This document shows positions 1-5,849 of a stretch of DNA of 12,161 nt, piece after piece. The stretch is from Oscillospiraceae bacterium (lineage in GTDB: Bacteria; Bacillota_A; Clostridia; Oscillospirales; JAAYXM01). The position numbers and the translations under genes were made by a program. The stretch spans positions 1-12,161 of the forward strand of contig JAFXJK010000009.1 in NCBI GenBank assembly GCA_017532355.1. Direction: 5' to 3'. The first letter of the stretch is position 1; each line of letters opens with the position of its first letter. Below the pieces are notes generated by a model. It saw only the letters and a program-made list of their open reading frames with translations, made no database searches and was not told the origin of the DNA.

Positions 1-139
1 CACCCCGAAAGGCTTAATTTTGGATGAAGTTCAAGGCAAAAAAGCGAGCATAACCTGACGGTTAGCTCGCTTTTTTAACGAAGAAATTCGCCAAAAGGAT
101 GTTTTTCGGGGCAAAACTGCCTTATGTGGCTGTGGCCTT
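1..139 (+). repeat. Left copy of a 139-bp perfect inverted terminal repeat
   Basis: Bases 1-139 are the exact reverse complement of 12022-12160 (position i pairs with 12161-i); base 140 is the first mismatch. The repeat may continue beyond the window on its outer side. Inside it, arms are placed symmetrically around position 57: CCCCGAAA at 3-10 with TTTCGGGG at 104-111, TTTTGG at 18-23 with CCAAAA at 91-96, and a 12-bp stem at 38-49 with 65-76. The gaps between arms are equal on both sides (7/7 and 14/14 nt). The part at 112-139 lies outside the palindrome but is still identical in both copies. It is most likely a dispersed, multi-copy palindromic element (MITE-like) or the end of an unseen mobile element. 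The match is seen directly; the element identity is inferred. Confidence 0.95.
38..76 (-). terminator. Bidirectional intrinsic terminator inside the left repeat
   Basis: AAAAAAGCGAGC at 38-49 pairs perfectly with GCTCGCTTTTTT at 65-76. The inner bases TAACC (51-55) and GGTTA (60-64) extend the stem by five pairs past a one-base bulge (A50), leaving a TGAC loop. A T-run follows the stem on either strand, so it can terminate in both directions. It lies 76 nt past the stop codon of the minus-strand AraC regulator and is its probable terminator. Confidence 0.85.
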
Positions 140-151
140 GCAAGTGCTTTT

Positions 152-934
152 TTATTTTTCCTTCCTCATTTTTGTATATTTCATAGGCGCCATACCCGTA
201 TGCTTTTTAAACGCACGCGAGAAGTCGTAGATGCTCGTATATCCGAGCGATTGCGCAACATCGGAAATACTTCCGAAATCGCTTCGGAGCATTTCTTTTG
301 CTTTTTTGATTCGAATCCCCTGTATATATGTCATCGGCGAAATACCGAAAATGTCCGTAAAAAGCTTTCTGAAATAGACGGTGGACAGTCCGCAAATGCC
401 TGCAAGCGTCTCATTCGTGAGCCTCTCATTATAGTGCTTCGCGATATACTCAACAGCAGGCAAGATTTTCTTCTGCTTCGCGTTTGTTGAGTATTTCTTT
501 TCCGACGAGCTTATCAGCTTGAGTATTATTGAATAACAGTCGCGGATGCTCTCGATTTCATACATCGGTTTCTTTATCAGTTGCTTATACTCAACCTCTC
601 GGAACATATTGAGAATCTTTTCTCCGTCCTTAACGGGAAAATGGAGAAGCTCCTCACAGGTAAGGTCACTTTCAAACTCGATAATCGCGCAGTGCGCCGA
701 TTCAATGCACACCCACTCGTACGAACAGCCTTTTGGCAGAATTATGATATTATCTTTGTTTGTTATAATCTTTCTGCCGTTAGAGGTATAGACCGTTTCC
801 CCTTCATCTTTTATGATAATCGCCCAGTTGCCGCGATTTTCTCTTCTTGCTCTGGTGTTTTTTTCGGTATGGATTGTCGTCGCTGCGGCAAAAACGCGCT
901 TTATAATCAGTTTTGATAAAACATCCATCTCCAT
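152..934 (-). CDS. AraC-family transcriptional regulator
   Basis: This is a 260-residue two-domain regulator. Residues ~10-100 resemble the cupin-like ligand-sensing half of AraC proteins (beta-rich, with the turn 'ILPKGCSYEW' near 65-74). Residues ~158-258 form the AraC DNA-binding domain: first helix-turn-helix near 173-193 (LTNETLAGICGLSTVYFRKL), second near 221-243, and the closing family signature GMAPMKY near 247-253. ATG at 934 is chosen over an in-frame GTG at 943 because that GTG lies inside the ribosome site GGAGG (943-947 read on the minus strand); from 934 the spacing is a normal 8 nt. The gene is divergent from the oxidoreductase operon with 165 bp between the start codons, so it is the obvious candidate regulator of that operon, probably an activator. 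The inducer cannot be read from the sequence. The family call is secure; the target is inferred. Confidence 0.93.
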   Translation of the reverse strand: MEMDVLSKLIIKRVFAAATTIHTEKNTRARRENRGNWAIIIKDEGETVYTSNGRKIITNKDNIIILPKGCSYEWVCIESAHCAIIEFESDLTCEELLHFPVKDGEKILNMFREVEYKQLIKKPMYEIESIRDCYSIILKLISSSEKKYSTNAKQKKILPAVEYIAKHYNERLTNETLAGICGLSTVYFRKLFTDIFGISPMTYIQGIRIKKAKEMLRSDFGSISDVAQSLGYTSIYDFSRAFKKHTGMAPMKYTKMRKEK

Positions 935-954
935 CGGTCTCACCTCCTTCTTTA

Positions 955-983
955 AAAATAATACACATTTTTCTGTTTGTCAA
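955..983 (-). promoter_or_regulatory. Possible promoter of the AraC regulator
   Basis: On the minus strand TTGACA (978-983) is followed after 17 nt by TATTTT (955-960). The -35 is perfect but the -10 is weak, and the implied start point at about 948 would fall on the ribosome site, giving almost no leader. A second -10-like TATGAT lies further upstream inside the repeat at 1002-1013 and may be the real one. Treat this as a weak call. Confidence 0.3.
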
Positions 984-1001
984 TAATTTTTTTGTTTTTT
1001 T

Positions 1002-1031
1002 AGTATCATATTTGTTAAAAGTATCACATTT
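1002..1031 (+). promoter_or_regulatory. Direct repeat, candidate AraC-type operator
   Basis: AGTATCATATTT (1002-1013) and AGTATCACATTT (1020-1031) match at 11 of 12 bases in the same orientation, 18 bp apart. The second copy ends 4 bp before the -35 of the operon promoter. AraC-family activators typically bind direct half-sites next to the -35, usually about two helical turns apart, so position and arrangement fit an activator site; the 18-bp period is slightly short. The site lies between the two divergent genes and could serve both. Confidence 0.5.
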
Positions 1032-1035
1032 CACA

Positions 1036-1063
1036 TTTACATTGATTTTGCGCCTGCTATAAT
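1036..1063 (+). promoter_or_regulatory. Promoter of the five-gene oxidoreductase operon
   Basis: TTTACA (1036-1041), a 16-nt spacer, then TATAAT (1058-1063) preceded by TGC (1055-1057), an extended -10. The expected start is near 1070, giving a ~30-nt leader that contains the ribosome site GGAG (1087-1090), 9 nt before the ATG at 1100. It is a near-consensus sigma-A promoter immediately downstream of the direct repeat. Confidence 0.75.
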
Positions 1064-1099
1064 TAAACTGTAAGATTATTCACAACGGAGATATTTTGT

Positions 1100-2113
1100 A
1101 TGAAGAGATTAAAAATCGGACAAATTGGCATCGGGCACAACCACGCAGGCGCAAAACCGCTTGCGATAAAAAAGTTCCCGGAGATGTTTGAGCTCGTGGG
1201 ATATTCAGAAGATAACGAGCGCTGGGTTGAAAAACGCGGCGGTATGGAGTGGTACGAGGGCGTGCCGCGAATGAGCACCGACGAGCTTATTGAAAAGTGC
1301 GATGCCCTTATGATTGAGACGGATGTGTGGGATCTCACGAAAACCGCGCAGAAGTGCATAGATGCAGGCAAGCACATACACATGGACAAACCGGGCAGCG
1401 GAACGCTTGAGGAATACAAACACCTTCTCGACTCCGCAAAGGAAAAGAACCTCATCGTCCAGCTCGCTTACATGTACCGTTACAATCCTGCCGTTATGAA
1501 ATGCTTTGAGCTTATACGTGAGGGCAAGCTCGGCGAGATTTACTCCATAAACGCTGAAATGAGCACGTTTCATCCCGAAGATTACAGACGTTGGCTTCAA
1601 AACTTCGGCGGCGGCATTATGTATATCCTCGGATGCCACCTCATCGACCTCATAGTTTATCTTCTCGGCAAGCCCGATAAGATACATACATTTCTCAAGC
1701 AGACAGGGCTTGACGGCATCCGCTTTGACGATAACAACTTGGCCGTTCTCGAATATGAAAAGGCTCTCGCGAGAGTCTTTGTCTCCTCGGTTGAGGTCAA
1801 CGGCTTCGGCAGACGCCAGTTTATGGTTTCGGGAAGTCGCGGCACCGTCAACATCTGCCCGATAGAGCGACCGCTCACGATGACGTATTCCGATACGGCT
1901 ATCGCAGACTCGACCTACGAGGACAGGAAAATCTTCTACGAATTTGAGGATAACACGGCAGACGGCAGATACGACGAGATGATGAAGGATTTTTACCACT
2001 ACGTTATGGGTACAAAGGAAAACCCGTTCTCATACGAGCATGAATATCTCGTTCAGGAGGTTCTCGACGAAGTAGTCGGTGGTGTCAAATTTTATGGCAA
2101 GAATATTGATTAA
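1100..2113 (+). CDS. Gfo/Idh/MocA-family NAD(P)-dependent oxidoreductase
   Basis: This 337-residue protein has the usual length and two-domain layout of the Gfo/Idh/MocA family, which oxidises or reduces hydroxyl groups of sugars, cyclitols and related polyols. The N-terminal Rossmann fold begins at residue 5 with the nucleotide-binding turn GQIGIGHNHAG. The family EKP motif appears as MDKPG (95-99), with Lys97 the likely catalytic/cofactor lysine. In the C-terminal substrate domain, GGGIMYILGCHLIDL starts at Gly170; the expected Asp of GGxxxDxGxH is not retained but the catalytic-type His180 and Asp183 are. It is the first gene of the operon and its end overlaps the next gene's start by 20 bp, so the two are probably translationally coupled. 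The substrate is not recognisable; similar proteins act on inositol, glucose-like sugars or sugar acids. The family is certain, the reaction is not. Confidence 0.93.
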   Translation: MKRLKIGQIGIGHNHAGAKPLAIKKFPEMFELVGYSEDNERWVEKRGGMEWYEGVPRMSTDELIEKCDALMIETDVWDLTKTAQKCIDAGKHIHMDKPGSGTLEEYKHLLDSAKEKNLIVQLAYMYRYNPAVMKCFELIREGKLGEIYSINAEMSTFHPEDYRRWLQNFGGGIMYILGCHLIDLIVYLLGKPDKIHTFLKQTGLDGIRFDDNNLAVLEYEKALARVFVSSVEVNGFGRRQFMVSGSRGTVNICPIERPLTMTYSDTAIADSTYEDRKIFYEFEDNTADGRYDEMMKDFYHYVMGTKENPFSYEHEYLVQEVLDEVVGGVKFYGKNID

Positions 2114-3173
2114 AAACGGGCGTGTCTGGGACGGTGAAAAGTTTTTCTTCTCCGACGTTCTCATCCTCTCCGACAAGATAGCCGAAATAGCAGAGAATAT
2201 CGACGATAGTCTCGCAGAATTTGTTTACGACGCATCGGGAAAGATTGTTTCCTGCGGACTTGTTGACGCGCATATGCACATTCGGGGAATTTCCCCCGAC
2301 CTCGGAGTTCAGCCTGAAGTTGCGTGTATGCCGTTTGGCGTCACATCGGTCGTTGATGCTTCGGCAACATACGGAAGCCGCACAATTCTCGACAACGCAC
2401 TTATAAACGGACTTGTGTTTGTCGCCTGCCGGCTTGAAAACAACAGAGCATATTTTGAGAATACCGGGAAGATGCTTTCAGAATACGGCGAGTATGTAGC
2501 AGGCGTTAAGCTCTTTTTTGACACCGAGGGCGCAGATGTGCGCGATGCAACTGCGCTTTGTGACGTTATCGACTTTGCAGAGCGACGCAATCTTCGGGTT
2601 ATGGTTCACTCCTCAAATTCTCCGATTCCTATTCCGGAGCTTCTCTCACACCTTCGACCGGGAGATATATTCACTCACGCGTACCACGGCGGAACGAACA
2701 ACTCCTCCGAGGATGACTTTGAATGTATTTTTGAAGCAAAGAAGCGCGGCGTCATAATAGATGCAGGGCTCGCAGGACATATACATACAGACTTCAGAGT
2801 TTTCAGGGATGCAATCTCAAAGGGAGCAATCCCCGATATCATAAGCACTGATCTTACTATCCGGAGCTCATACAAGCGCGGTGGCAAATACGGAATGACG
2901 ATGTGCATGAACATTGCGCGACACCTCGGCATGAGCGAGGAGGATATCTTCCGTGCCGTAACGTCGAATCCGGCAAAAGCTCTCTCTAAGGAAGATGAGT
3001 GGGGATATCTCAAAGTCGGCAGGCGTGCAGATGTCGCGATCTTTGAGCTTACCGATGAGAGCACCGACGCGACCTTTGACCTTACGGACAAGACAGGTAA
3101 TCACATTTTCTCCGATGTCGGATACAGATGCATTCTGACCGTTGCATCAGGAGAAGTTGTATACAGACGTTGA
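2094..3173 (+). CDS. Amidohydrolase/deacetylase-family metallohydrolase
   Basis: This 359-residue member of the amidohydrolase superfamily most resembles the dihydroorotase-like 'amidohydrolase/deacetylase' group (relatives of EF_0837 and Atu3266), whose members hydrolyse acyl esters or amides. Visible metal and active-site residues are the HxH pair His60/His62 after strand 1 (VDAHMHIRG), Lys139 in GVKLFF as the probable carboxylated bridging lysine, His172 (MVHSS), His195 (FTHAYHGG) and the catalytic Asp253 (ISTDLT). The small N- and C-terminal beta segments (ILIKNGRVWDG; GRRADVAIFEL) form the usual composite side domain. ATG at 2094 (MARILIKNG) is preferred to a GTG at 2079 because the family begins at this strand and a weak GGTGGT lies ~10 nt upstream. 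The start lies inside the previous gene. In this operon it could remove an acyl group or open a ring on the pathway substrate, but that is inference. Confidence 0.88.
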   Translation: MARILIKNGRVWDGEKFFFSDVLILSDKIAEIAENIDDSLAEFVYDASGKIVSCGLVDAHMHIRGISPDLGVQPEVACMPFGVTSVVDASATYGSRTILDNALINGLVFVACRLENNRAYFENTGKMLSEYGEYVAGVKLFFDTEGADVRDATALCDVIDFAERRNLRVMVHSSNSPIPIPELLSHLRPGDIFTHAYHGGTNNSSEDDFECIFEAKKRGVIIDAGLAGHIHTDFRVFRDAISKGAIPDIISTDLTIRSSYKRGGKYGMTMCMNIARHLGMSEEDIFRAVTSNPAKALSKEDEWGYLKVGRRADVAIFELTDESTDATFDLTDKTGNHIFSDVGYRCILTVASGEVVYRR

Positions 3174-3190
3174 AGAAAGGAAGTAGAATA

Positions 3191-3952
3191 ATGAAAAAAG
3201 TTGCATTTATTACGGGTGGTGGCGGCTACATCGGCAGTCAAACCGCTGTGACACTCGCGAAGGCAGGGTATGCAATCGCAGTCTGCGACATAAACGCAGA
3301 CGCAATAAACAGAACTGTCGAAAGGATACGTGAAATCGGCGGCGAGGCTCGCGGATACACCTTTGACATCACAAACTCACGAGACGTTGACCGCACGGTC
3401 GATGATATTGTCCGCGATTTCGGTCGTCTTGACATTCTCGTTCACGTTGCAGGCGGAAGCTCACGTCTTGCAGGCCCGAACTCTTACCACCCTCTCATTG
3501 AGCAGGAGGATCACGTCATCGATACTGTTCTCAAGGTCAATCTCTACGGTGCGTTCTATGCAGACCGTGCGGCGGCAAGAGTTATGGTAAAGCAGGGCGA
3601 GGGCGGAAAGATTATAAACTTCTCCTCTGCGGTCGGCCTCAACGGCCTTGCAAACTGCTGTGATTACGCAGCATCAAAGGGCGGAGTAATATCCCTTACC
3701 AAATCGCTGGCAAAAGAACTCGGTCAGTATAAGATAAACGTAAACTCCGTAGCACCGGGCGTTGTTCAGAGGCCCGGTGAAGACGGTGATCCCGAAAGAA
3801 CATTGGGGACAAATTTCCTGGGCGAAAAATGCGTAGCAGAGGATATTGCAAATCTTGTAGAATTTTTAGCCTCAGATAAGGCAAGGTTTATCACAGGACA
3901 GGTTTACGTCTGCGACGGCGGACGTTCATTAGCTATGAAAGGAACTGATTAA
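3191..3952 (+). CDS. Short-chain dehydrogenase/reductase (classical SDR)
   Basis: At 253 residues this is a complete classical SDR. The cofactor motif is TGGGGYIG (8-15). Asp33 at the end of strand 2 (AVCDIN) points to NAD(H) rather than NADP(H). The catalytic set is present: Asn117 (VNLYG), Ser146 in INFSSAVG, Tyr159 and Lys163 (DYAASKGG). The C-terminal ITGQVYVCDGG is typical of the family. ATG at 3191 is preferred over upstream in-frame codons because it follows AAAGGAAG (3176-3183) and starts directly with the first Rossmann strand (MKKVAFITGG). It lies 17 bp after the amidohydrolase stop. The substrate is unknown; as the second dehydrogenase in the operon it probably acts on a hydroxyl or carbonyl produced by, or adjacent to, the one handled by the first. 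Confidence 0.93.
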   Translation: MKKVAFITGGGGYIGSQTAVTLAKAGYAIAVCDINADAINRTVERIREIGGEARGYTFDITNSRDVDRTVDDIVRDFGRLDILVHVAGGSSRLAGPNSYHPLIEQEDHVIDTVLKVNLYGAFYADRAAARVMVKQGEGGKIINFSSAVGLNGLANCCDYAASKGGVISLTKSLAKELGQYKINVNSVAPGVVQRPGEDGDPERTLGTNFLGEKCVAEDIANLVEFLASDKARFITGQVYVCDGGRSLAMKGTD

Positions 3953-3954
3953 TC

Positions 3955-4944
3955 ATGAAAGCAATGCTCATTGACGATAACAAAAATTTCGTGTGGTCGG
4001 ACGTGGAAAATCCCACCCCTAAGGCAGACGAAATCCTCATAAAAATCGAAGCCGCGGCAATAAACCGCGCAGACCTCTTGCAGAAAAACGGCACGTACCC
4101 CTCTCCTAAAGGCTGGCCGCAATGGCCGGGACTTGAAGTTGCAGGTACTGTAGCCGGAATGGGTGCTGATGCCGAAGCAAGCGGCAAGTTTAAGATTGGC
4201 GACCGTGTTTGCGCACTTCTCGGCGGCGGAGGATACTCCGAGTACGTCTGCGCACCGTACGGTATGGTTATGCCTATGCCGAAGAACTTAAGCTTTGAAG
4301 AGGCTTCCGCGCTTCCCGAAGCATACGCAACCTCATACCTCAATCTCTTCTGGGAAGGGCACCTCAAGGAAGGACAGACGGCTTTCATCCCTGCAGGCGC
4401 AAGCGGACTTGCATCCGTTGCTATCCCGATGGCAAAGGCTTTCGGCGCTCGTGTTATCACCTCTGTTCTTTCAGATGAAATCGCAGAGAAAATCAAATGG
4501 CTCGGCGCGGATGTCATAATCAACTCCACCACGCAGTGTGTTGAGGACATCCTCGCAGAAGAGGAAAAGAACGGAACACCTGTAAACGTCGCAATGGACT
4601 GCCTTTCGGGTGAAACGCTCGGCAAGAGCCTTCCGTTTATGGCAGACGGCGGATACTGGATTGTTATCTCCACCCTTGCAGGAATTGAAACAAACGTTCT
4701 TCTCCGTCCGCTTCTCACAAAGAGCCTTCACCTCGTAGGAAGTATGCTCAGAAAGCGTTCATCCGAAGAAAAGGGTCGCATCCTCGGAGAGCTTGTCGAG
4801 AGAGTATGGCCGAAGATTGAAAGCGGCGAGATGCGCCCCTCTATCTTCAAGGTCTTCCCGATTGAGCAGGCAGAAGAGGCAATCGCTGTCCTCCAGCGCA
4901 ACGAGCATATCGGAAAAATAGTTCTGAAGGTATCCCATGAATAA
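3955..4944 (+). CDS. PIG3-type NAD(P)H quinone oxidoreductase (zinc-free MDR)
   Basis: At 329 residues this is a full-length medium-chain dehydrogenase/reductase of the quinone oxidoreductase branch, closest in appearance to the PIG3 group. Diagnostic stretches are AINRADLLQKNGTYP (35-49), PGLEVAG (58-64), KIGDRVCALLGGGGYSEYV (80-98), the nucleotide-binding AGASGLAS (147-154) and the ending EHIGKIVLKV. The cysteine and histidine ligands of the zinc MDRs are absent, as expected for this branch. In AGASGLAS an Ala replaces the usual last Gly (GASGxG). PIG3-like enzymes reduce quinones or alpha,beta-unsaturated carbonyls with NADPH. The ATG sits 2 bp after the SDR stop, with AAGGAA (3938-3943) as ribosome site. 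Context suggests an enone- or keto-intermediate reductase in the same pathway, or detoxification of a reactive intermediate. Confidence 0.9.
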   Translation: MKAMLIDDNKNFVWSDVENPTPKADEILIKIEAAAINRADLLQKNGTYPSPKGWPQWPGLEVAGTVAGMGADAEASGKFKIGDRVCALLGGGGYSEYVCAPYGMVMPMPKNLSFEEASALPEAYATSYLNLFWEGHLKEGQTAFIPAGASGLASVAIPMAKAFGARVITSVLSDEIAEKIKWLGADVIINSTTQCVEDILAEEEKNGTPVNVAMDCLSGETLGKSLPFMADGGYWIVISTLAGIETNVLLRPLLTKSLHLVGSMLRKRSSEEKGRILGELVERVWPKIESGEMRPSIFKVFPIEQAEEAIAVLQRNEHIGKIVLKVSHE

Positions 4945-5833
4945 GAAAAAACCGATTATCATAGCCTTTGTTGTTATGCTCCTTTGGGGTCTCCTCTTCC
5001 CCCTGGTCAAGCTTGGCTTTTCGGCGTATGACGTCTCCTCGACGGGCGATATTCTCTTCTTCGCAGGAGTGCGCTTTACCGTGTGTGGCGCGGTCATCTG
5101 CCTGTTTTCTCTGATAACAAACAGAGCCTCCTACAAAGCTGTTCCGACTTCTGTCGGATATATTCTCCTGTCGGGGCTTTTTGCGATAATTCTTCACTAC
5201 GCATTCACCTATCTCGGTCTTGACCTTACGGGAAGCTCATCGAAAACCGCCATCTTAAAACAGATAGGAGCTCTTATCTACGTCTGCTTCTCGTTTGTTT
5301 TCTTTAAAAGCGACAAACCGACAGTTGCAAAAATTCTCGGCGCACTCCTCGGCTTTGCCGGAGTTTGCGCGATTAACTTTGACGGCAACAGAGTCGAATT
5401 CGGTGTTGGGGATTGGCTCATTATCGCCGCGTCTTTCTGCACCGTTGCATCAAACATTGTCAGCAAAAAAGCGCTTGCAAAGGTTTCCCCCGTCACCATG
5501 ACGGGCGTCTCCCAGCTTTTCGGAGGACTTGTTCTTCTTGTAGTCGGACGTGCGCTCGGCGGAAGTATGACATTTGCACTTAACACGTCCTATATTATGG
5601 TTTCCATCTGCATTGCATCCATTGTAAGCTACTGTTTGTGGTTTACTGTCGTAAAGTACGGTGCGCTCTCAAACCTCTTTATCATCAAGTTTGCAGAGCC
5701 TGCCTTTGCCTGTGTTTTCGGATGGCTTATTCACGGTGAGGACATTCTTAAAGTTCAGTATCTTCTCGCGTTTCTGCTCATTTCGGCAGGCATATTCATA
5801 GCAAACAAAGTTAAAAAAACCGAAAAGCCTTAG
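4937..5833 (+). CDS. EamA/DMT-superfamily membrane transporter
   Basis: This 298-residue integral membrane protein has about ten predicted helices, near residues 6-25, 38-60, 72-93, 105-123, 131-148, 158-176, 188-205, 217-238, 244-264 and 273-291. This is the two-times-five EamA arrangement of the drug/metabolite transporter superfamily. The conserved Glu-Pro of the second repeat is visible (KFAEPAFACVFGW, Glu254-Pro255), and the short Lys-rich ends fit a cytoplasmic N- and C-terminus. The start overlaps the preceding gene by 8 bp, with GAAGGT just upstream, so it is coupled to it. DMT proteins move metabolites, amino acids or drugs, often outward. As the only permease in the operon it may import the pathway substrate or export a product; direction and cargo cannot be determined here. 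Confidence 0.9.
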   Translation: MNKKKPIIIAFVVMLLWGLLFPLVKLGFSAYDVSSTGDILFFAGVRFTVCGAVICLFSLITNRASYKAVPTSVGYILLSGLFAIILHYAFTYLGLDLTGSSSKTAILKQIGALIYVCFSFVFFKSDKPTVAKILGALLGFAGVCAINFDGNRVEFGVGDWLIIAASFCTVASNIVSKKALAKVSPVTMTGVSQLFGGLVLLVVGRALGGSMTFALNTSYIMVSICIASIVSYCLWFTVVKYGALSNLFIIKFAEPAFACVFGWLIHGEDILKVQYLLAFLLISAGIFIANKVKKTEKP

Positions 5834-5848
5834 GCTTTTCGGTTTTTT
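5814..5848 (+). terminator. Bidirectional terminator between convergent operons
   Basis: AAAAAACCGAAAAGCC (5814-5829) pairs with all 16 bases of GGCTTTTCGGTTTTTT (5833-5848) around a 3-nt loop. The T-run ends the plus-strand operon, and the mirror A-run gives a T-run for the minus-strand ABC operon, whose last codon lies 2 bp away. The TAG stop of the EamA gene (5831-5833) lies at the hairpin tip, so the stem also encodes the last residues of that protein. Confidence 0.93.
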
Positions 5849-5849
5849 A

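Noticed and set aside
38..76. Integron attC site suggested by GTTA/TAAC-containing inverted repeats
   Set aside because: The A6/T6-flanked GC stem is a standard terminator, the attC core pattern is not met, no integrase is visible, and the intervening genes form operons with their own promoters rather than cassettes.
1003..1013. Shared operator between the AraC region and the HTH-GlmM promoter, because GTATCATAT occurs at both 1003 and 9658
   Set aside because: A single 9-bp match with different surroundings is too little; at 9658 it overlaps a -10 box and may be coincidence.
1205..1999. Long open frame on the minus strand opposite the Gfo/Idh/MocA gene
   Set aside because: The plus-strand protein has clear family motifs and proper start signals. 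The opposite frame has no recognisable domain and is an artefact of codon bias.
3933..4718. 261-codon minus-strand open frame opposite the quinone oxidoreductase
   Set aside because: It is a shadow of a strongly supported plus-strand gene, and the Ser/Pro-rich translation has no recognisable motif.
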